64,000 nt of DNA from Actibacterium atlanticum (GTDB lineage: Bacteria > Pseudomonadota > Alphaproteobacteria > Rhodobacterales > Rhodobacteraceae): contig NZ_AQQY01000010.1 in assembly GCF_000671395.1 (NCBI RefSeq), positions 48,432 through 112,431 on the forward strand, in the 5' to 3' direction. Position 1 is the stretch's first letter. Each line of letters opens with the position of its first letter. Shown piece by piece: positions 45,519 to 55,454 of this stretch. The translations under genes were made by a program, and so were the position numbers. Under the pieces are notes generated by a model. The model was not told the origin of the DNA. It searched no databases and saw nothing but the letters and a program-made list of their open reading frames with translations.

Positions 45519-48028
45519 TGGCCTGGCGCATCGCCCGGCGCGAGCTGCGCGGCGGGCTTTCGGGCTTTCGGATATTCCTTATCTGTCTGGCTTTGGGGGT
45601 GGCGGCAATCGCCGCTGTCGGTTTGGTGCGCGATGGGATCGAGGCCGGGTTGCGCGCTAATGGGGCCGTCATTCTGGGCGGAGATGCCCAGATGTCCTTT
45701 ACCTATCGCGAAGCCAACGCGCAGGAGCGCCGTTGGATGGCTGACACTGCCGAGACAGTTTCCGAGGTGATCGACTTTCGATCCATGCTGGTGGTGGCGC
45801 GCGCCGGCCAGACGGATCGCGCGTTGACGCAGGTGAAAGCGGTGGACGATTTTTATCCGCTGTATGGGCAGGTGCTGTTGACACCGGATTGGCCGTTGGA
45901 ACGGGTGCTGGCGGGCAACGGCGTTGCCGTGGCGCGGGTTTTGGCAGACCGCTTGGGGTTGCAGATCGGTGACACGGTGCAGTTGGGGACCAAGGTTTTC
46001 ACGCTGAACGCCGTGTTGGATCGTTTGCCCGATGATGCTGGCGGAGGTTTTGGGCTTGGCCCCCCCACTCTTGTGCGCAAGGCGGCTCTGGAAGGCGCAG
46101 GATTGCTTGAACCGGGGACGCTTTATGACAGCCAATACCGGCTGAAACTGTTTGCGGGCGCCGCGGTGGAATCGCTTGAACAAGAGGCGATGGCACAGTT
46201 CCGCGACAGTGGGATGCGGTGGCGCGATGCACGGAATGCCGCCCCGGGCCTCAGCGAGTTTGTAGGGCGCATGGGGGCGTTTCTGGTGCTTGTGGGCCTT
46301 GCAGGTCTGGCCGTGGGGGGTGTTGGGGTCTCAGCTGCGGTACGCGCGTACCTTGATGGCAAGACCGAGGTGATCGCGACGTTGAAAACGCTTGGTGCCG
46401 AAAGCCGCACGATCTTTGCCGCCTACCTGATGCAGATCGGCGTGCTGTCCGTGCTGGGGATCGCACTGGGACTGGCCTTGGGCGCTATGGTACCCATCTT
46501 ACTGGCGCCATTGATCGAGTCACGCCTGCCATTGCCCGCCGACTTGGGTCTGCGCGCTGCGCCCTTGGCCGAGGCCGCCCTTTACGGTGCCCTGACGGCG
46601 CTGATCTTTACCCTGTTGCCCTTGTCACGCAGCGGTCGTGTGCGGGCAGCAGCGCTGTTTCGCGACATCGCAGAGCCCGTACGCAGCTGGCCGGGCTGGC
46701 GCGTGTTGATCACTTTGGTCGTGCTGCTTGGTGCACTGGTTTGGGCAGCGGCGGCGTTCTCAGGAGAGGTTTGGTTGACCCTGTGGGCCGCAGGCGGGGT
46801 CATGGGGGCGCTGCTCTTATTGGTCTGCGCGGCTTGGGGCATTCGGGTATTGGCGCGTCGGGCGGCGGGCCTGCGCATGGTACGTGGGCGCACCAGTCTG
46901 CGTCTGGCGCTTGGCGCTGTGGCTGGCCCCGGCGGAGAAGCCACGTCGGTGGTTCTGTCCCTTGGGCTGGGGCTGACGGTGCTGGCCGCTGTCGGTCAAA
47001 TTGATACCAACCTGCGCGCGGCGATTTCTGACGAACTGCCTGATGTCGCGCCGTCCTATTTCATCGTGGATATTCAGCCGGGGCAATTGCAGGGCTTCCT
47101 GGACCGCGTAGAGAATGACCCCGGTGTCAGCCGCGTTCAAACCGCGCCCATGCTGCGCGGGGTCATCACCCGGATCAACGGTCAACCCGCGCGCGAGGTG
47201 GCTGGTGAACACTGGGTTCTTAGCTCGGACCGGGGGGTGACAAGTTCGGACATTGCGCCTGAGGGCACGCAAATAACCCAAGGCCAATGGTGGCCCGCCG
47301 CGTATGACGGCCCGCCGCAGGTAAGTTTTGCCGCCGAAGAAGCCGCCGAGATGGGGTTGAAGCTGGGTGACCTGTTGACCGTGAACATTCTAGGCCGCGA
47401 TATAGACGCGCAGATCACCAGTTTTCGAGTGGTAGACTTTTCGACCGCCGGAATTGGCTTTGTGATGTCGATGAACCCTGCGGCGCTTGCTGGGGCGCCC
47501 TATACATCCATCGCCACAATCTATGCACAGGAAGAGGCTGAGGCCGCGATCCTGCGCGATCTTGCGACGCAATATCCCAACATCACCGCGATCCGGGTGC
47601 GCGATGCGATCTCGCGGGTTACCGAAGTGCTGCGTGGCATGGCAGCCGCGATTACCTACGGCGCCATGGCGACGTTGATCACCGGGCTGTTCGTGTTGAT
47701 CGGTGCCGCAGCGGCGGGACAACGCGCGCGGATATACGAGGCCGCGGTATTGAAAACCTTGGGCGCGGCGCGGGGGCAGGTGTTGGCCTACTTCACCCTA
47801 CGGGCCGGGATTCTGGGCGCGGCAGCCGGATTGATCGCGGTATTTGCCGGAGGCGTCGCAGGCTGGGCGGTGATGACATTCGTGATGGACACCGAGTACA
47901 GCTTTGAGCCACGTTCGGCGTTTGTTGTCGTCGTCGGTGGCGTGATCGCGACGTTGCTGTCGGGGCTGGGCTTTGCCTGGCGGCCCTTGGCCGCGCGCCC
48001 CGCACAAGTGCTGCGTGGGCGCGAATAG
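45515..48028 (+). CDS. FtsX-type ABC permease, YbbP-like
   Basis: 837 residues with about ten transmembrane helices and two large periplasmic regions, the YbbP/YbbAP layout with FtsX domains at about 250-375 and 700-830. The N-terminus MMAWRIARRELRGGLSGFRIFLICLA-type segment is typical of predicted lysophospholipase L1 biosynthesis-associated permeases. With the ATPase and TesA it forms a conserved set of unknown substrate. It is convergent with the DUF4166 gene with no gap. Confidence 0.9.
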   Translation: MMAWRIARRELRGGLSGFRIFLICLALGVAAIAAVGLVRDGIEAGLRANGAVILGGDAQMSFTYREANAQERRWMADTAETVSEVIDFRSMLVVARAGQTDRALTQVKAVDDFYPLYGQVLLTPDWPLERVLAGNGVAVARVLADRLGLQIGDTVQLGTKVFTLNAVLDRLPDDAGGGFGLGPPTLVRKAALEGAGLLEPGTLYDSQYRLKLFAGAAVESLEQEAMAQFRDSGMRWRDARNAAPGLSEFVGRMGAFLVLVGLAGLAVGGVGVSAAVRAYLDGKTEVIATLKTLGAESRTIFAAYLMQIGVLSVLGIALGLALGAMVPILLAPLIESRLPLPADLGLRAAPLAEAALYGALTALIFTLLPLSRSGRVRAAALFRDIAEPVRSWPGWRVLITLVVLLGALVWAAAAFSGEVWLTLWAAGGVMGALLLLVCAAWGIRVLARRAAGLRMVRGRTSLRLALGAVAGPGGEATSVVLSLGLGLTVLAAVGQIDTNLRAAISDELPDVAPSYFIVDIQPGQLQGFLDRVENDPGVSRVQTAPMLRGVITRINGQPAREVAGEHWVLSSDRGVTSSDIAPEGTQITQGQWWPAAYDGPPQVSFAAEEAAEMGLKLGDLLTVNILGRDIDAQITSFRVVDFSTAGIGFVMSMNPAALAGAPYTSIATIYAQEEAEAAILRDLATQYPNITAIRVRDAISRVTEVLRGMAAAITYGAMATLITGLFVLIGAAAAGQRARIYEAAVLKTLGAARGQVLAYFTLRAGILGAAAGLIAVFAGGVAGWAVMTFVMDTEYSFEPRSAFVVVVGGVIATLLSGLGFAWRPLAARPAQVLRGRE

Positions 48029-48550
48029 TCACAAGGTTTCAATATGCCCATGGTAGCGGACCAGCGGCCCGCCTGTGATAGGCACGCGGATCATCACGTC
48101 GAAATGGTATTGCCCGTCAACCTGACTTTCCCGGGTGCTGACTTTCGGGGCAAGCCAAGCGGGCAGGGGCAGCCTCAGCAGCCACATGCGCTGTATTTTC
48201 AGCTGAATTCCGGTTGCATTGGCCTGAACCTGAGATGTGGCTCGCATCGGGCCAAGCTGTTCACACAGTTGCCCAGAGTCGTCGGCCCACAATCGTGAAA
48301 CGGTGATATGATCGCCAATCTGGCGCGTCCAGATGTCGTGATCCTTGTCGCGCTCCGAGGTGAATCTGAAAGGCGCATTTTGCACCGCTTTTGGCAGGCC
48401 CGACAGGCGCAGAAGGGTGCGCAGAACGGGCGCGCGCGTGGTTTCAACTGTGATCGTGCCAGCCCAGCTTCCATAGTTGCGATGCAAGGCCTGACAGGCG
48501 GGAGGCAGTTCGGACAACTGCGTGCCAAGCAGGTTGGCATAGGCCGTCAT
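48029..48550 (-). CDS. DUF4166 domain protein
   Basis: 173 residues from MTAYANLLGTQLSELPPACQ. It is mostly beta, with conserved-looking RFTSERDKDHDIWTRQIG and WLAPKVSTRESQVDGQYHFDV segments matching DUF4166. Function unknown. Its ATG overlaps the stop of the upstream DCC gene (ATGA), so the two are a translationally coupled pair. DUF4166 proteins are often linked to DCC thiol-disulfide proteins. Confidence 0.75.
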   Translation of the reverse strand: MTAYANLLGTQLSELPPACQALHRNYGSWAGTITVETTRAPVLRTLLRLSGLPKAVQNAPFRFTSERDKDHDIWTRQIGDHITVSRLWADDSGQLCEQLGPMRATSQVQANATGIQLKIQRMWLLRLPLPAWLAPKVSTRESQVDGQYHFDVMIRVPITGGPLVRYHGHIETL

Positions 48551-49008
48551 TCCAATAGCCTCGCCCGCAGGGCCGGATCGGGCATCGCGCACAGATCACT
48601 GCGCCCAAACAGGCGATACCGGTTGCGGGCGATCCGGGCATAAAGCCAGTCCTGCACCCCGCGCGGCAGCACGTTGATCAGGCGGATCGGCGCAGCCCAG
48701 GCCGAGAGCCGCGTGAAAAGGTGGATCATGGCGTTCAAAGAGCCGCGCGCCCGCCCCTCTGACAGGGTCAGCCAGGTTTCCGGATCTTCGGGGGAAAGCT
48801 TGTAATGCGCCAGCAACGCCTGCCCCAGGGCGGATTGCGCCGGGGCGATACGCACTGTGTCGTTGCGGTCTAGTCGCGCAATCCTACGTGCGGCCGCGCT
48901 GCATAAGGCGCAGTGCCCGTCCATGACCAAAACCATGCGGCTGTCATCAAAACCGGGGACGTTTGGATCATCTTTGTAAGAATACGCAGGGCGCGGGGCG
49001 GGATGCAT
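48547..49008 (-). CDS. DCC family (DUF393) thiol-disulfide oxidoreductase-like protein
   Basis: 153 residues. The DCC motif is visible as VLVMDGHCALCSAAAR (D-G-x-C-x-x-C) near residue 27, followed by a hydrophobic segment near RLSAWAAPIRLINVLPRG and a C-terminal YARIARNRYRLFG. A CxxC in a thioredoxin-like fold suggests dithiol redox chemistry, but no activity is established for the family. GGAG lies eight bases before the ATG. It heads the pair with DUF4166. Confidence 0.85.
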   Translation of the reverse strand: MHPAPRPAYSYKDDPNVPGFDDSRMVLVMDGHCALCSAAARRIARLDRNDTVRIAPAQSALGQALLAHYKLSPEDPETWLTLSEGRARGSLNAMIHLFTRLSAWAAPIRLINVLPRGVQDWLYARIARNRYRLFGRSDLCAMPDPALRARLLE

Positions 49009-49144
49009 ATGAAACTCCGAAGAACAGTGCTTAGATAGGGGGCCAGTTAGGGGGTCTCAACCCCGGCGTGTGTCAGATAATTCTGGGCAATGCGGCGATG
49101 CGCGCCAGATTAAACGGGGCGGCCGGGGTCGTTCGGAGAAGTAC

Positions 49145-49801
49145 ATGCTGTTGTCAGTAAATAACGTCACCAAAAGCTACGCCGAGGGCGCGCAGCGGAC
49201 AGAGATTTTGCGTGGGGTGGATTTGTCGCTTGAGGCCGGACAAGCCATCGCGCTGACCGGTGAGTCGGGCAGCGGCAAAAGCACCTTGCTGCATTTGTGC
49301 GCCGGGTTGGATCAGCCCGATAGTGGCCAAATCAGCATCCAAGGGCAGCAGATTGCGGGGTTGAAGGACAGCGCACGTGCGGCGCTGCGCCGAAGCCGGA
49401 TCGGTTTGGTGTTTCAACAGTTTAACCTGATACCGTCGCTGAAGGTTGCAGATAACATCGCGTTTCAGGCGCGGCTGGCAGGGCGCTGGCAGGCCGATTG
49501 GGCAGCGCATTTGGCACAAACGCTGGGGCTTGAGGCGCATTTGCAGAAATACCCCGAGCAGCTTTCTGGCGGGCAGCAACAGCGCGTTGCCATTGGCCGG
49601 GCACTGGCCGCTCGGCCTGCCTTGATCCTGGCGGACGAGCCCACTGGAAATCTGGATGAAGACGCCAGTGACAAGGTGCTTGCTCTGCTGCTGGAGCTGG
49701 TGCGTGACACCGGTGCCGGGTTGCTCATGGTGACCCATTCTCAGCGTCTGGCGGCCCGACTGGGGGCGCAGCAACACCTTTCAAGCGGAGTTGTCGCCTG
49801 A
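49145..49801 (+). CDS. ABC transporter ATP-binding protein, AttE-like
   Basis: 218 residues. Walker [10 protein letters not shown], signature LSGGQQQRV, Walker [14 protein letters not shown]-loop MVTHS. MacB/LolD-type cassette. GGAGAAG precedes the ATG at 49145, preferred over the frame start at 49070. The stop overlaps the permease start. With the following two genes it resembles the AttEFGH-type system known in Agrobacterium. Confidence 0.9.
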   Translation: MLLSVNNVTKSYAEGAQRTEILRGVDLSLEAGQAIALTGESGSGKSTLLHLCAGLDQPDSGQISIQGQQIAGLKDSARAALRRSRIGLVFQQFNLIPSLKVADNIAFQARLAGRWQADWAAHLAQTLGLEAHLQKYPEQLSGGQQQRVAIGRALAARPALILADEPTGNLDEDASDKVLALLLELVRDTGAGLLMVTHSQRLAARLGAQQHLSSGVVA

Positions 49802-52191
49802 TGTATTGGGCCGGGTTCAAAGCGCTGATATCCCATTGGCGTCGCCACAAGGTTCAGCTGGCCGGGCTGATCTTGGGGCTGATGCTGGCAACCGCGTTCT
49901 GGACCGGCGTGCAGGCGATCAACGCTCAGGCACGACAAAGCTATGCGCAGGCGGCATCGTTAATGGGGCAGGATCAGCTGGCCCAGATTGTCGCAATTGA
50001 CGGTCAGAATTTTCCGCAGGAGGAATATATCGCGCTGCGACGTGCCGGATGGCAGGTGTCTCCGATCCTTCAGGGGCGATGGCGCCATCAGGACAGCTAT
50101 GTAAATGTCATGGGAATAGACCCGGTAACCGCGCCGCCAGTGGGGCCGACCGGGCTGGGCCAGATGTCCGAGCTTGTCTCATTCATCACCCCGCCGGGGG
50201 TGGGCATGGCAGCGTCACAAACCGTTGCGCGGTTGGCAGGGGTGCCGGGATTGCCTGCTTTGCAGGTGTCACCCGATGTTGTTGGCGGGCTGGTTCTGAC
50301 CGATATTGGGATCGCCCAGGACCTGCTTGGGGCCGAGCATCAAATCACGCGGTTGATAGTAGTCACCCCGGGCACGACGCCCTTGCCAGAAGGGTTGCGG
50401 ATGCGCCCTGCCGCACAGGACTCGGAACTGACCCGACTGACGGACAGTTTTCACCTGAACCTGACGGCTTTCGGATTTCTGTCATTTGCTGTCGGGCTTT
50501 TGATCGTGCACTCCGCCGTCGGGCTGGGGTTTGAGCAGCGCCGGGTGCTGTTTCGCACCTTGCGCGCGCTGGGCCTGCCGCTGCGGGCTTTGGTCGTTCT
50601 CTTGCTTAGCGAAGTCGCCGTCATCGCCCTGTGTGCAGGCGTATTTGGAGTGGTTCTGGGCTATGGGCTTGCGGCGGTTTTGTTGCCGGATGTCGCTGCA
50701 ACGCTGAGCGGCCTTTACGGCGCGCCGGTCTCGGGTGGGCTTAGCCTGTCGCCGGTCTGGTGGCTGGGCGGCATAGCAGTGGCGTTGCTGGGGGCCTTGG
50801 CCGCCGCAGGGCAAAGCCTGTGGCGGTTGGTGCGCCTGCCGGTTCTCGCGCCTGCGCAGCCGCGCGCATGGGCACGGGCATCGGCGCGGTCCCTGTGGTG
50901 GCAGTTTGGCGCAGCCTGCGTGCTGATGGTTGCCGCGCTGGGACTGGCTGTTTGGGGGCAGGGGCTGAGCGCCGGGTTCATGACCTTGGCGGCTTTGTTG
51001 TTGGGCGCGGCTCTGGTGTTGCCGGGATTTTTATACGCGGTCACAGGGGCCGCACAACGCCTGTCGCGCGGGGTGGGCGCCCAATGGTTTTGGGCGGACA
51101 CACGGCAACAGTTGCCGGGTATGTCCTTGGCTCTGATGGCTTTAACACTGGCCTTGGCGGCCAATATCGGCGTGGGCACGATGGTGGGCAGTTTCCGTCT
51201 GGTGTTTACCGGCTGGCTGGACCAGCGCCTTGCCTCCGAGCTGTACATAAGTGCCCGAACCAAAGAAGAGGCCGCGCATCTGCGGTCATGGTTGCAGGGC
51301 AAAGTTGACGCCACCCTGCCGATCTGGGGCGTTGAGGTTCCTTTAGACGGGGTACAGACCCAGATTTATGGGATGCAGGATCACGCAACCTATCGCGACC
51401 ATTGGCCGATCCTGAAGGGGGACGCTGATCTGTGGGACCGTCTGGCCAAAGGCGACAGCACGCTGATCAACGAGCAATTCGCGCGCCGCACCGGGTTGGA
51501 GCCGGGTCAGACTGTGACTTTGCCCAAAGGGCATCAACTGCGGATCGTTGCGGTCTATTCCGACTATGGCAATCCGCAACAACAGATGATCATCGCGAAT
51601 GATCTGCTGACCGATCTATATCCACAGGTGTCGCGGCTTAGATACGCTTTGCGTGTACCGCCCGACCGGGTGGCGGCCCTCGCGGACGCCCTGATCAACG
51701 AATTTGGTCTGCCCCCGGCCCATGTCAGCCAACAAGACCAGATCAAAGCCTATTCAACCGAAGTCTTTGAACGCACCTTCAGCGTCACGGCGGCGCTGAA
51801 CGTTCTGACATTGGGCGTTGCAGCGATGGCAATCTTACTGAGCTTGCTGACTCTGTCGATTATTCGATTGCCCCAACTGGCACCGGTTTGGGCCGTGGGT
51901 CTGACGCGTCAGCAGCTGGCCGTTTTAGAGCTGCTAAGAGCGCTGGCGCTTGCTGGGTTTTCGACCGTTTTGGCGTTGCCCGTTGGGCTGTTGCTGGGCT
52001 GGGTCTTGCTGGCAGTTGTGAATGTTGCGGCGTTTGGATGGCAATTGCCGATGACTGTGTTTCCCACAGATTGGGTCCGGCTTGGCGGCTTGGCCTTGCT
52101 TGCCGCCGCCGTCGCCGCCGCGTGGCCTGCATGGCGCCTTGCGTCGATGTCTCCTGCGCGCCTTGTGGGGGTGTTTGCCCATGAACGCTAA
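49801..52191 (+). CDS. FtsX-type ABC permease, AttF/AttG-like fused
   Basis: 796 residues with two FtsX-domain halves (about 220-350 and 670-790) and around ten transmembrane helices, i.e. one chain where AttFG systems have two. The N-terminal segment WAGFKALISHWRRHKVQLAG is followed by a large periplasmic domain. It shares the overlapping start with the ATPase and overlaps the AttH-like gene by 11 bp. It probably transmits ATP energy to a periplasmic or outer-membrane process. Confidence 0.9.
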   Translation: MYWAGFKALISHWRRHKVQLAGLILGLMLATAFWTGVQAINAQARQSYAQAASLMGQDQLAQIVAIDGQNFPQEEYIALRRAGWQVSPILQGRWRHQDSYVNVMGIDPVTAPPVGPTGLGQMSELVSFITPPGVGMAASQTVARLAGVPGLPALQVSPDVVGGLVLTDIGIAQDLLGAEHQITRLIVVTPGTTPLPEGLRMRPAAQDSELTRLTDSFHLNLTAFGFLSFAVGLLIVHSAVGLGFEQRRVLFRTLRALGLPLRALVVLLLSEVAVIALCAGVFGVVLGYGLAAVLLPDVAATLSGLYGAPVSGGLSLSPVWWLGGIAVALLGALAAAGQSLWRLVRLPVLAPAQPRAWARASARSLWWQFGAACVLMVAALGLAVWGQGLSAGFMTLAALLLGAALVLPGFLYAVTGAAQRLSRGVGAQWFWADTRQQLPGMSLALMALTLALAANIGVGTMVGSFRLVFTGWLDQRLASELYISARTKEEAAHLRSWLQGKVDATLPIWGVEVPLDGVQTQIYGMQDHATYRDHWPILKGDADLWDRLAKGDSTLINEQFARRTGLEPGQTVTLPKGHQLRIVAVYSDYGNPQQQMIIANDLLTDLYPQVSRLRYALRVPPDRVAALADALINEFGLPPAHVSQQDQIKAYSTEVFERTFSVTAALNVLTLGVAAMAILLSLLTLSIIRLPQLAPVWAVGLTRQQLAVLELLRALALAGFSTVLALPVGLLLGWVLLAVVNVAAFGWQLPMTVFPTDWVRLGGLALLAAAVAAAWPAWRLASMSPARLVGVFAHER

Positions 52192-53203
52192 GCTGTTGGT
52201 TATATTTCTGCTCTGGTCGCTGCCCGCCTTTGGACAGGGGTTTGCCGGGCTTGGCGCCAGTGGCGAAGGCTTTGCACAGCCCCAGCGCGGCACCCTGTTC
52301 ACCTTTCCCAAAGATCACGCAGCCCATCCCGAATTTCGGATCGAATGGTGGTACCTGACCGCCAATCTGCAAGACGCGCAGGGCAGGGATTATGGGGTGC
52401 AATGGACCCTCTTTCGCACTGCTCTGGCCCCGACAACGGGTGCGGGTTGGTCTGACCCGCAGCTATGGATGGGCCATGCCGCAGTCACCACCTCGCAGAC
52501 ACATCGGTCTGCTGAACGCCTTGCGCGTGGCGGGATCGGGCAGGCCGGGGTTTCTGGCGCGCCGTTTGAGGCGTTCATCGACGATTGGCAGATGGCTGGC
52601 CCGGATCTGTCTGATCTGTCCGTACGCGCCAACGCGCCTGACTTTTCCTATGATTTGAAGCTCAAGTCCGAGGGCCCTTTGGTTTTCCACGGCGATCAGG
52701 GGTATTCGCAGAAATCTGATCGCGGTCAGGCGAGCTATTACTATGCGCAGCCCGGATACTGTGTGGATGGGGTTCTGATAATCGACGGAGAGGAAACCGA
52801 TGTGCATGGTCAGGCATGGCTGGACCGCGAGTGGTCCTCGCAGCCGTTGGCGCCGGATCAGCTTGGATGGGATTGGTTTTCGCTGCATCTTGAGGACGGG
52901 CGAAAGCTGATGGTGTTCCGCCTGCGCCATGACGGTGGGGGGCACTATCTTTCAGGGAGCTTGATCTCGCAAGACGGGCAGGTCACCACGCTGAACCACG
53001 AAACAATTGTAATGACGCCGCTGCAAAATACTCCGGCCCCCTCGCGCTGGTCTTTGCGTCTGCCGGATCATGGGATCGATCTTAAGGTCACTGCGCTGAA
53101 CCCTGACAGTTGGATGGACACTTTCGTACGCTATTGGGAGGGGCCGGTGCGGGCAGAGGGCACGCATGATGCGCGTGGCTACCTTGAGATGACAGGCTAT
53201 TGA
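52181..53203 (+). CDS. AttH / carotenoid 1,2-hydratase-like lipocalin-fold protein
   Basis: 340 residues. A signal peptide MNAKLLVIFLLWSLPAFG gives export. The mature chain carries the EWWYLTANL motif near residue 50 and a late WLDREWSSQPLAPDQLGWDWFSLHL block, typical of the AttH/CrtC lipocalin-like family. The start at 52181 lies inside the permease gene; the frame is open from 52082. It probably binds or modifies a lipid-like ligand for the ABC module. No carotenoid genes are nearby. Confidence 0.85.
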   Translation: MNAKLLVIFLLWSLPAFGQGFAGLGASGEGFAQPQRGTLFTFPKDHAAHPEFRIEWWYLTANLQDAQGRDYGVQWTLFRTALAPTTGAGWSDPQLWMGHAAVTTSQTHRSAERLARGGIGQAGVSGAPFEAFIDDWQMAGPDLSDLSVRANAPDFSYDLKLKSEGPLVFHGDQGYSQKSDRGQASYYYAQPGYCVDGVLIIDGEETDVHGQAWLDREWSSQPLAPDQLGWDWFSLHLEDGRKLMVFRLRHDGGGHYLSGSLISQDGQVTTLNHETIVMTPLQNTPAPSRWSLRLPDHGIDLKVTALNPDSWMDTFVRYWEGPVRAEGTHDARGYLEMTGY

Positions 53204-53282
53204 TCAGCAGTGGGGCGGGCCGCTCTTTCTCTGATTGTTGCGCGGGGTTACAGTTCGCCGAACCCGCAATGAAAGGCCGCCA

Positions 53283-55454
53283 ATGCACGCCCCGCTTCCC
53301 CTGACCCGAGAACTGGTTTTCATTGGGGGAGGGCACGCCCATGCGTTGGTGTTACGACAGTGGGGCATGAAGCCTTTGCCCGGGGTGCGTCTGACCCTGA
53401 TCAACCCCGATCCCACCGCGCCCTATTCGGGGATGCTGCCCGGATTGATTGCGGGGCATTACCAACAATCCGACCTAGAGATTGATCTGGTTCGGCTGGC
53501 CCGGTTTGCCGGGGCACGGCTGATTCTGGGGCGGGCAACCGGGATCGACCGCGAAGCCCGGCTGATCCATGTCGAGGGCCGTGCGCCGGTGTTTTATGAC
53601 ATCGCCTCGGTCGACATTGGCATTACCACTGACATGCCAGATCTGGAGGGGTTTGCCGAACATGCAACCCCGGCCAAACCTCTGGCGGACTATGTTGAAC
53701 GCTGGAAAACGCATATTGAACAGGCGCGTTCTGGGGCTGTCGCTGAACGCGTTGTGGTGATTGGCGCAGGTGTCGCCGGCGTAGAGCTGGCATTGGCAGG
53801 CGCGCACAGATTACGCCAAGCCGGTCTGAAAGGGCAAATTACGCTGCTTGAGGCTGGCGATGCGCCGCTGCGGGACATCGGCAAAGGCGCGCGCGCCGCG
53901 CTTTTGACGCAGTTGCAGATGCAGGGGGTTGATCTGCAAACGGGTGTGCGGGTCCGGCGGGTCACCGCGCGCGGCGTGGAACTGGCCGATGGCTCGGTGA
54001 TCGACGGGGGCATGGTCTTGGGCGTCGCCGGGGCGCTCCCGCAGGCATGGTTGCAAGAAACCGGACTGACCCTGACGGATGGGTTTATTGATGTCGGACC
54101 GGACCTGTGTGCGCTAAGCGATCCGCGCATTTATGCAGTGGGGGATATTGCCCATCTGACCCACGCGCCGCGCCCCAAGGCCGGTGTCTTTGCGGTGCGC
54201 GAAGCACCTTTTCTGGCGGCCAATCTGCGTGCCGATCTGACGGGGGGGGAACGCAAGGCCTATCATCCGCAGAAAGATTACCTAAAGCTGATCACCACAG
54301 GGCATAAGCGCGCTGTCGCTGATAAGCTTGGCCTGCGGCTTGAGGGCGACTGGCTTTGGCGCTGGAAAAACCAGATCGACCAGAAATTCATGGCGCAGTT
54401 TCGAGATCTGCCAGATATGAACGTTGCTCAGGCCATTCCTTCTGAGGCCGCCGAAGGGGTTCAGGAAATTCTGGATGGTGCGCCTTTGTGCGGTGGGTGC
54501 GCTGCAAAACCCGGGGCGCAAGTGCTGCGCGATGGGCTGGCGCACATCCCCGCACCCACGCGCCCGGATGTAATTTTGGGCGTAGGGGATGACGCGGCGC
54601 AACTGCGGTTTGGCGATCAGGTTCAGGTGATTTCAACCGACCATCTGCGCCCCTTCACCGAAGACCCCTATGTCCTGGCCGAAGTCGCGGCTTTGCATGC
54701 TTTAAGCGACGTCTGGGCCAAGGGCGCGGCGCCTCAGGCAGTGCTGGCCCATGTAACCCTACCGCGCATGCGCCCGCGTATGCATGAACACATGCTGCGC
54801 GAGATCATGACCGCCGCCCACCATGTCGTGCGCGCCGCCGGAGCGGACTTGGTGGGCGGACACAGTTCTGTCGGTCCAGAGCTGTCAGTGGGTTTTACGG
54901 TGACGGGATTGGTGAAAACGCCCGTGGGATTGAATGGCGCGCAGCCGGGTGACGCTTTGGTTTTGACCAAGCCACTTGGGGTTGGCACGATCTTTGCAGC
55001 CGAGATGCAAGGCAAGGCGAATGGCCGCCATGTTGCCGCAGCTTTGGCCCAGATGCGGCAACCGGTGGCCAAGGCCTCGGGTTTGCTGGCGCCCATCGCC
55101 CACGCGATGACGGATGTCACCGGCTATGGGGTGATCGGGCATCTTGATACGATTCTGACAGCGTCCAATGTTGGCGCAGAAATAGAGCTGGCCCTCGTTC
55201 CGTTTGCGCCCGGCGCCGTCGAGCTGGCGCAACAAGGCGTGCGTTCGTCTTTGTTTGATCAGAACCAAAAGCTGTTGCAGGGGATCGGTGCGCCAACCCG
55301 CGCGGAACACGCTTTGTTGGTTGATCCACAGACCAGCGGCGGCTTGCTGGCTGCGGTGCCCGCAGACCGCATAGAGCAGGTATTGGATGCGCTTGGCGAT
55401 GAGGCGGCGCGGATAGGTTGGGTGACCGCACAGTCGGGGATCACGTTGACGTAA
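53283..55454 (+). CDS. selD: Selenide, water dikinase fused to an N-terminal FAD-dependent oxidoreductase
   Basis: 723 residues. Residues 1-370 are a pyridine nucleotide-disulfide reductase-like domain with an FAD loop (FIGGGHAHAL) and a second dinucleotide loop (VVIGAGVAGVELAL). From about 395 is SelD: the active-site CGGCAAKPG (Cys, not Sec), GVGDDAAQL, and DVTGYGVIGHL. SelD makes selenophosphate from selenide and ATP. Fusion to a reductase suggests local supply of reducing power for selenium. It is convergent with mnmH, overlapping by 14 bp. Confidence 0.95.
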   Translation: MHAPLPLTRELVFIGGGHAHALVLRQWGMKPLPGVRLTLINPDPTAPYSGMLPGLIAGHYQQSDLEIDLVRLARFAGARLILGRATGIDREARLIHVEGRAPVFYDIASVDIGITTDMPDLEGFAEHATPAKPLADYVERWKTHIEQARSGAVAERVVVIGAGVAGVELALAGAHRLRQAGLKGQITLLEAGDAPLRDIGKGARAALLTQLQMQGVDLQTGVRVRRVTARGVELADGSVIDGGMVLGVAGALPQAWLQETGLTLTDGFIDVGPDLCALSDPRIYAVGDIAHLTHAPRPKAGVFAVREAPFLAANLRADLTGGERKAYHPQKDYLKLITTGHKRAVADKLGLRLEGDWLWRWKNQIDQKFMAQFRDLPDMNVAQAIPSEAAEGVQEILDGAPLCGGCAAKPGAQVLRDGLAHIPAPTRPDVILGVGDDAAQLRFGDQVQVISTDHLRPFTEDPYVLAEVAALHALSDVWAKGAAPQAVLAHVTLPRMRPRMHEHMLREIMTAAHHVVRAAGADLVGGHSSVGPELSVGFTVTGLVKTPVGLNGAQPGDALVLTKPLGVGTIFAAEMQGKANGRHVAAALAQMRQPVAKASGLLAPIAHAMTDVTGYGVIGHLDTILTASNVGAEIELALVPFAPGAVELAQQGVRSSLFDQNQKLLQGIGAPTRAEHALLVDPQTSGGLLAAVPADRIEQVLDALGDEAARIGWVTAQSGITLT

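Noticed and set aside
54242..54249. A second G8 tract, inside selD
   Set aside because: Loss of one G would truncate the protein inside the reductase domain rather than at a domain border, so no sensible short product results.
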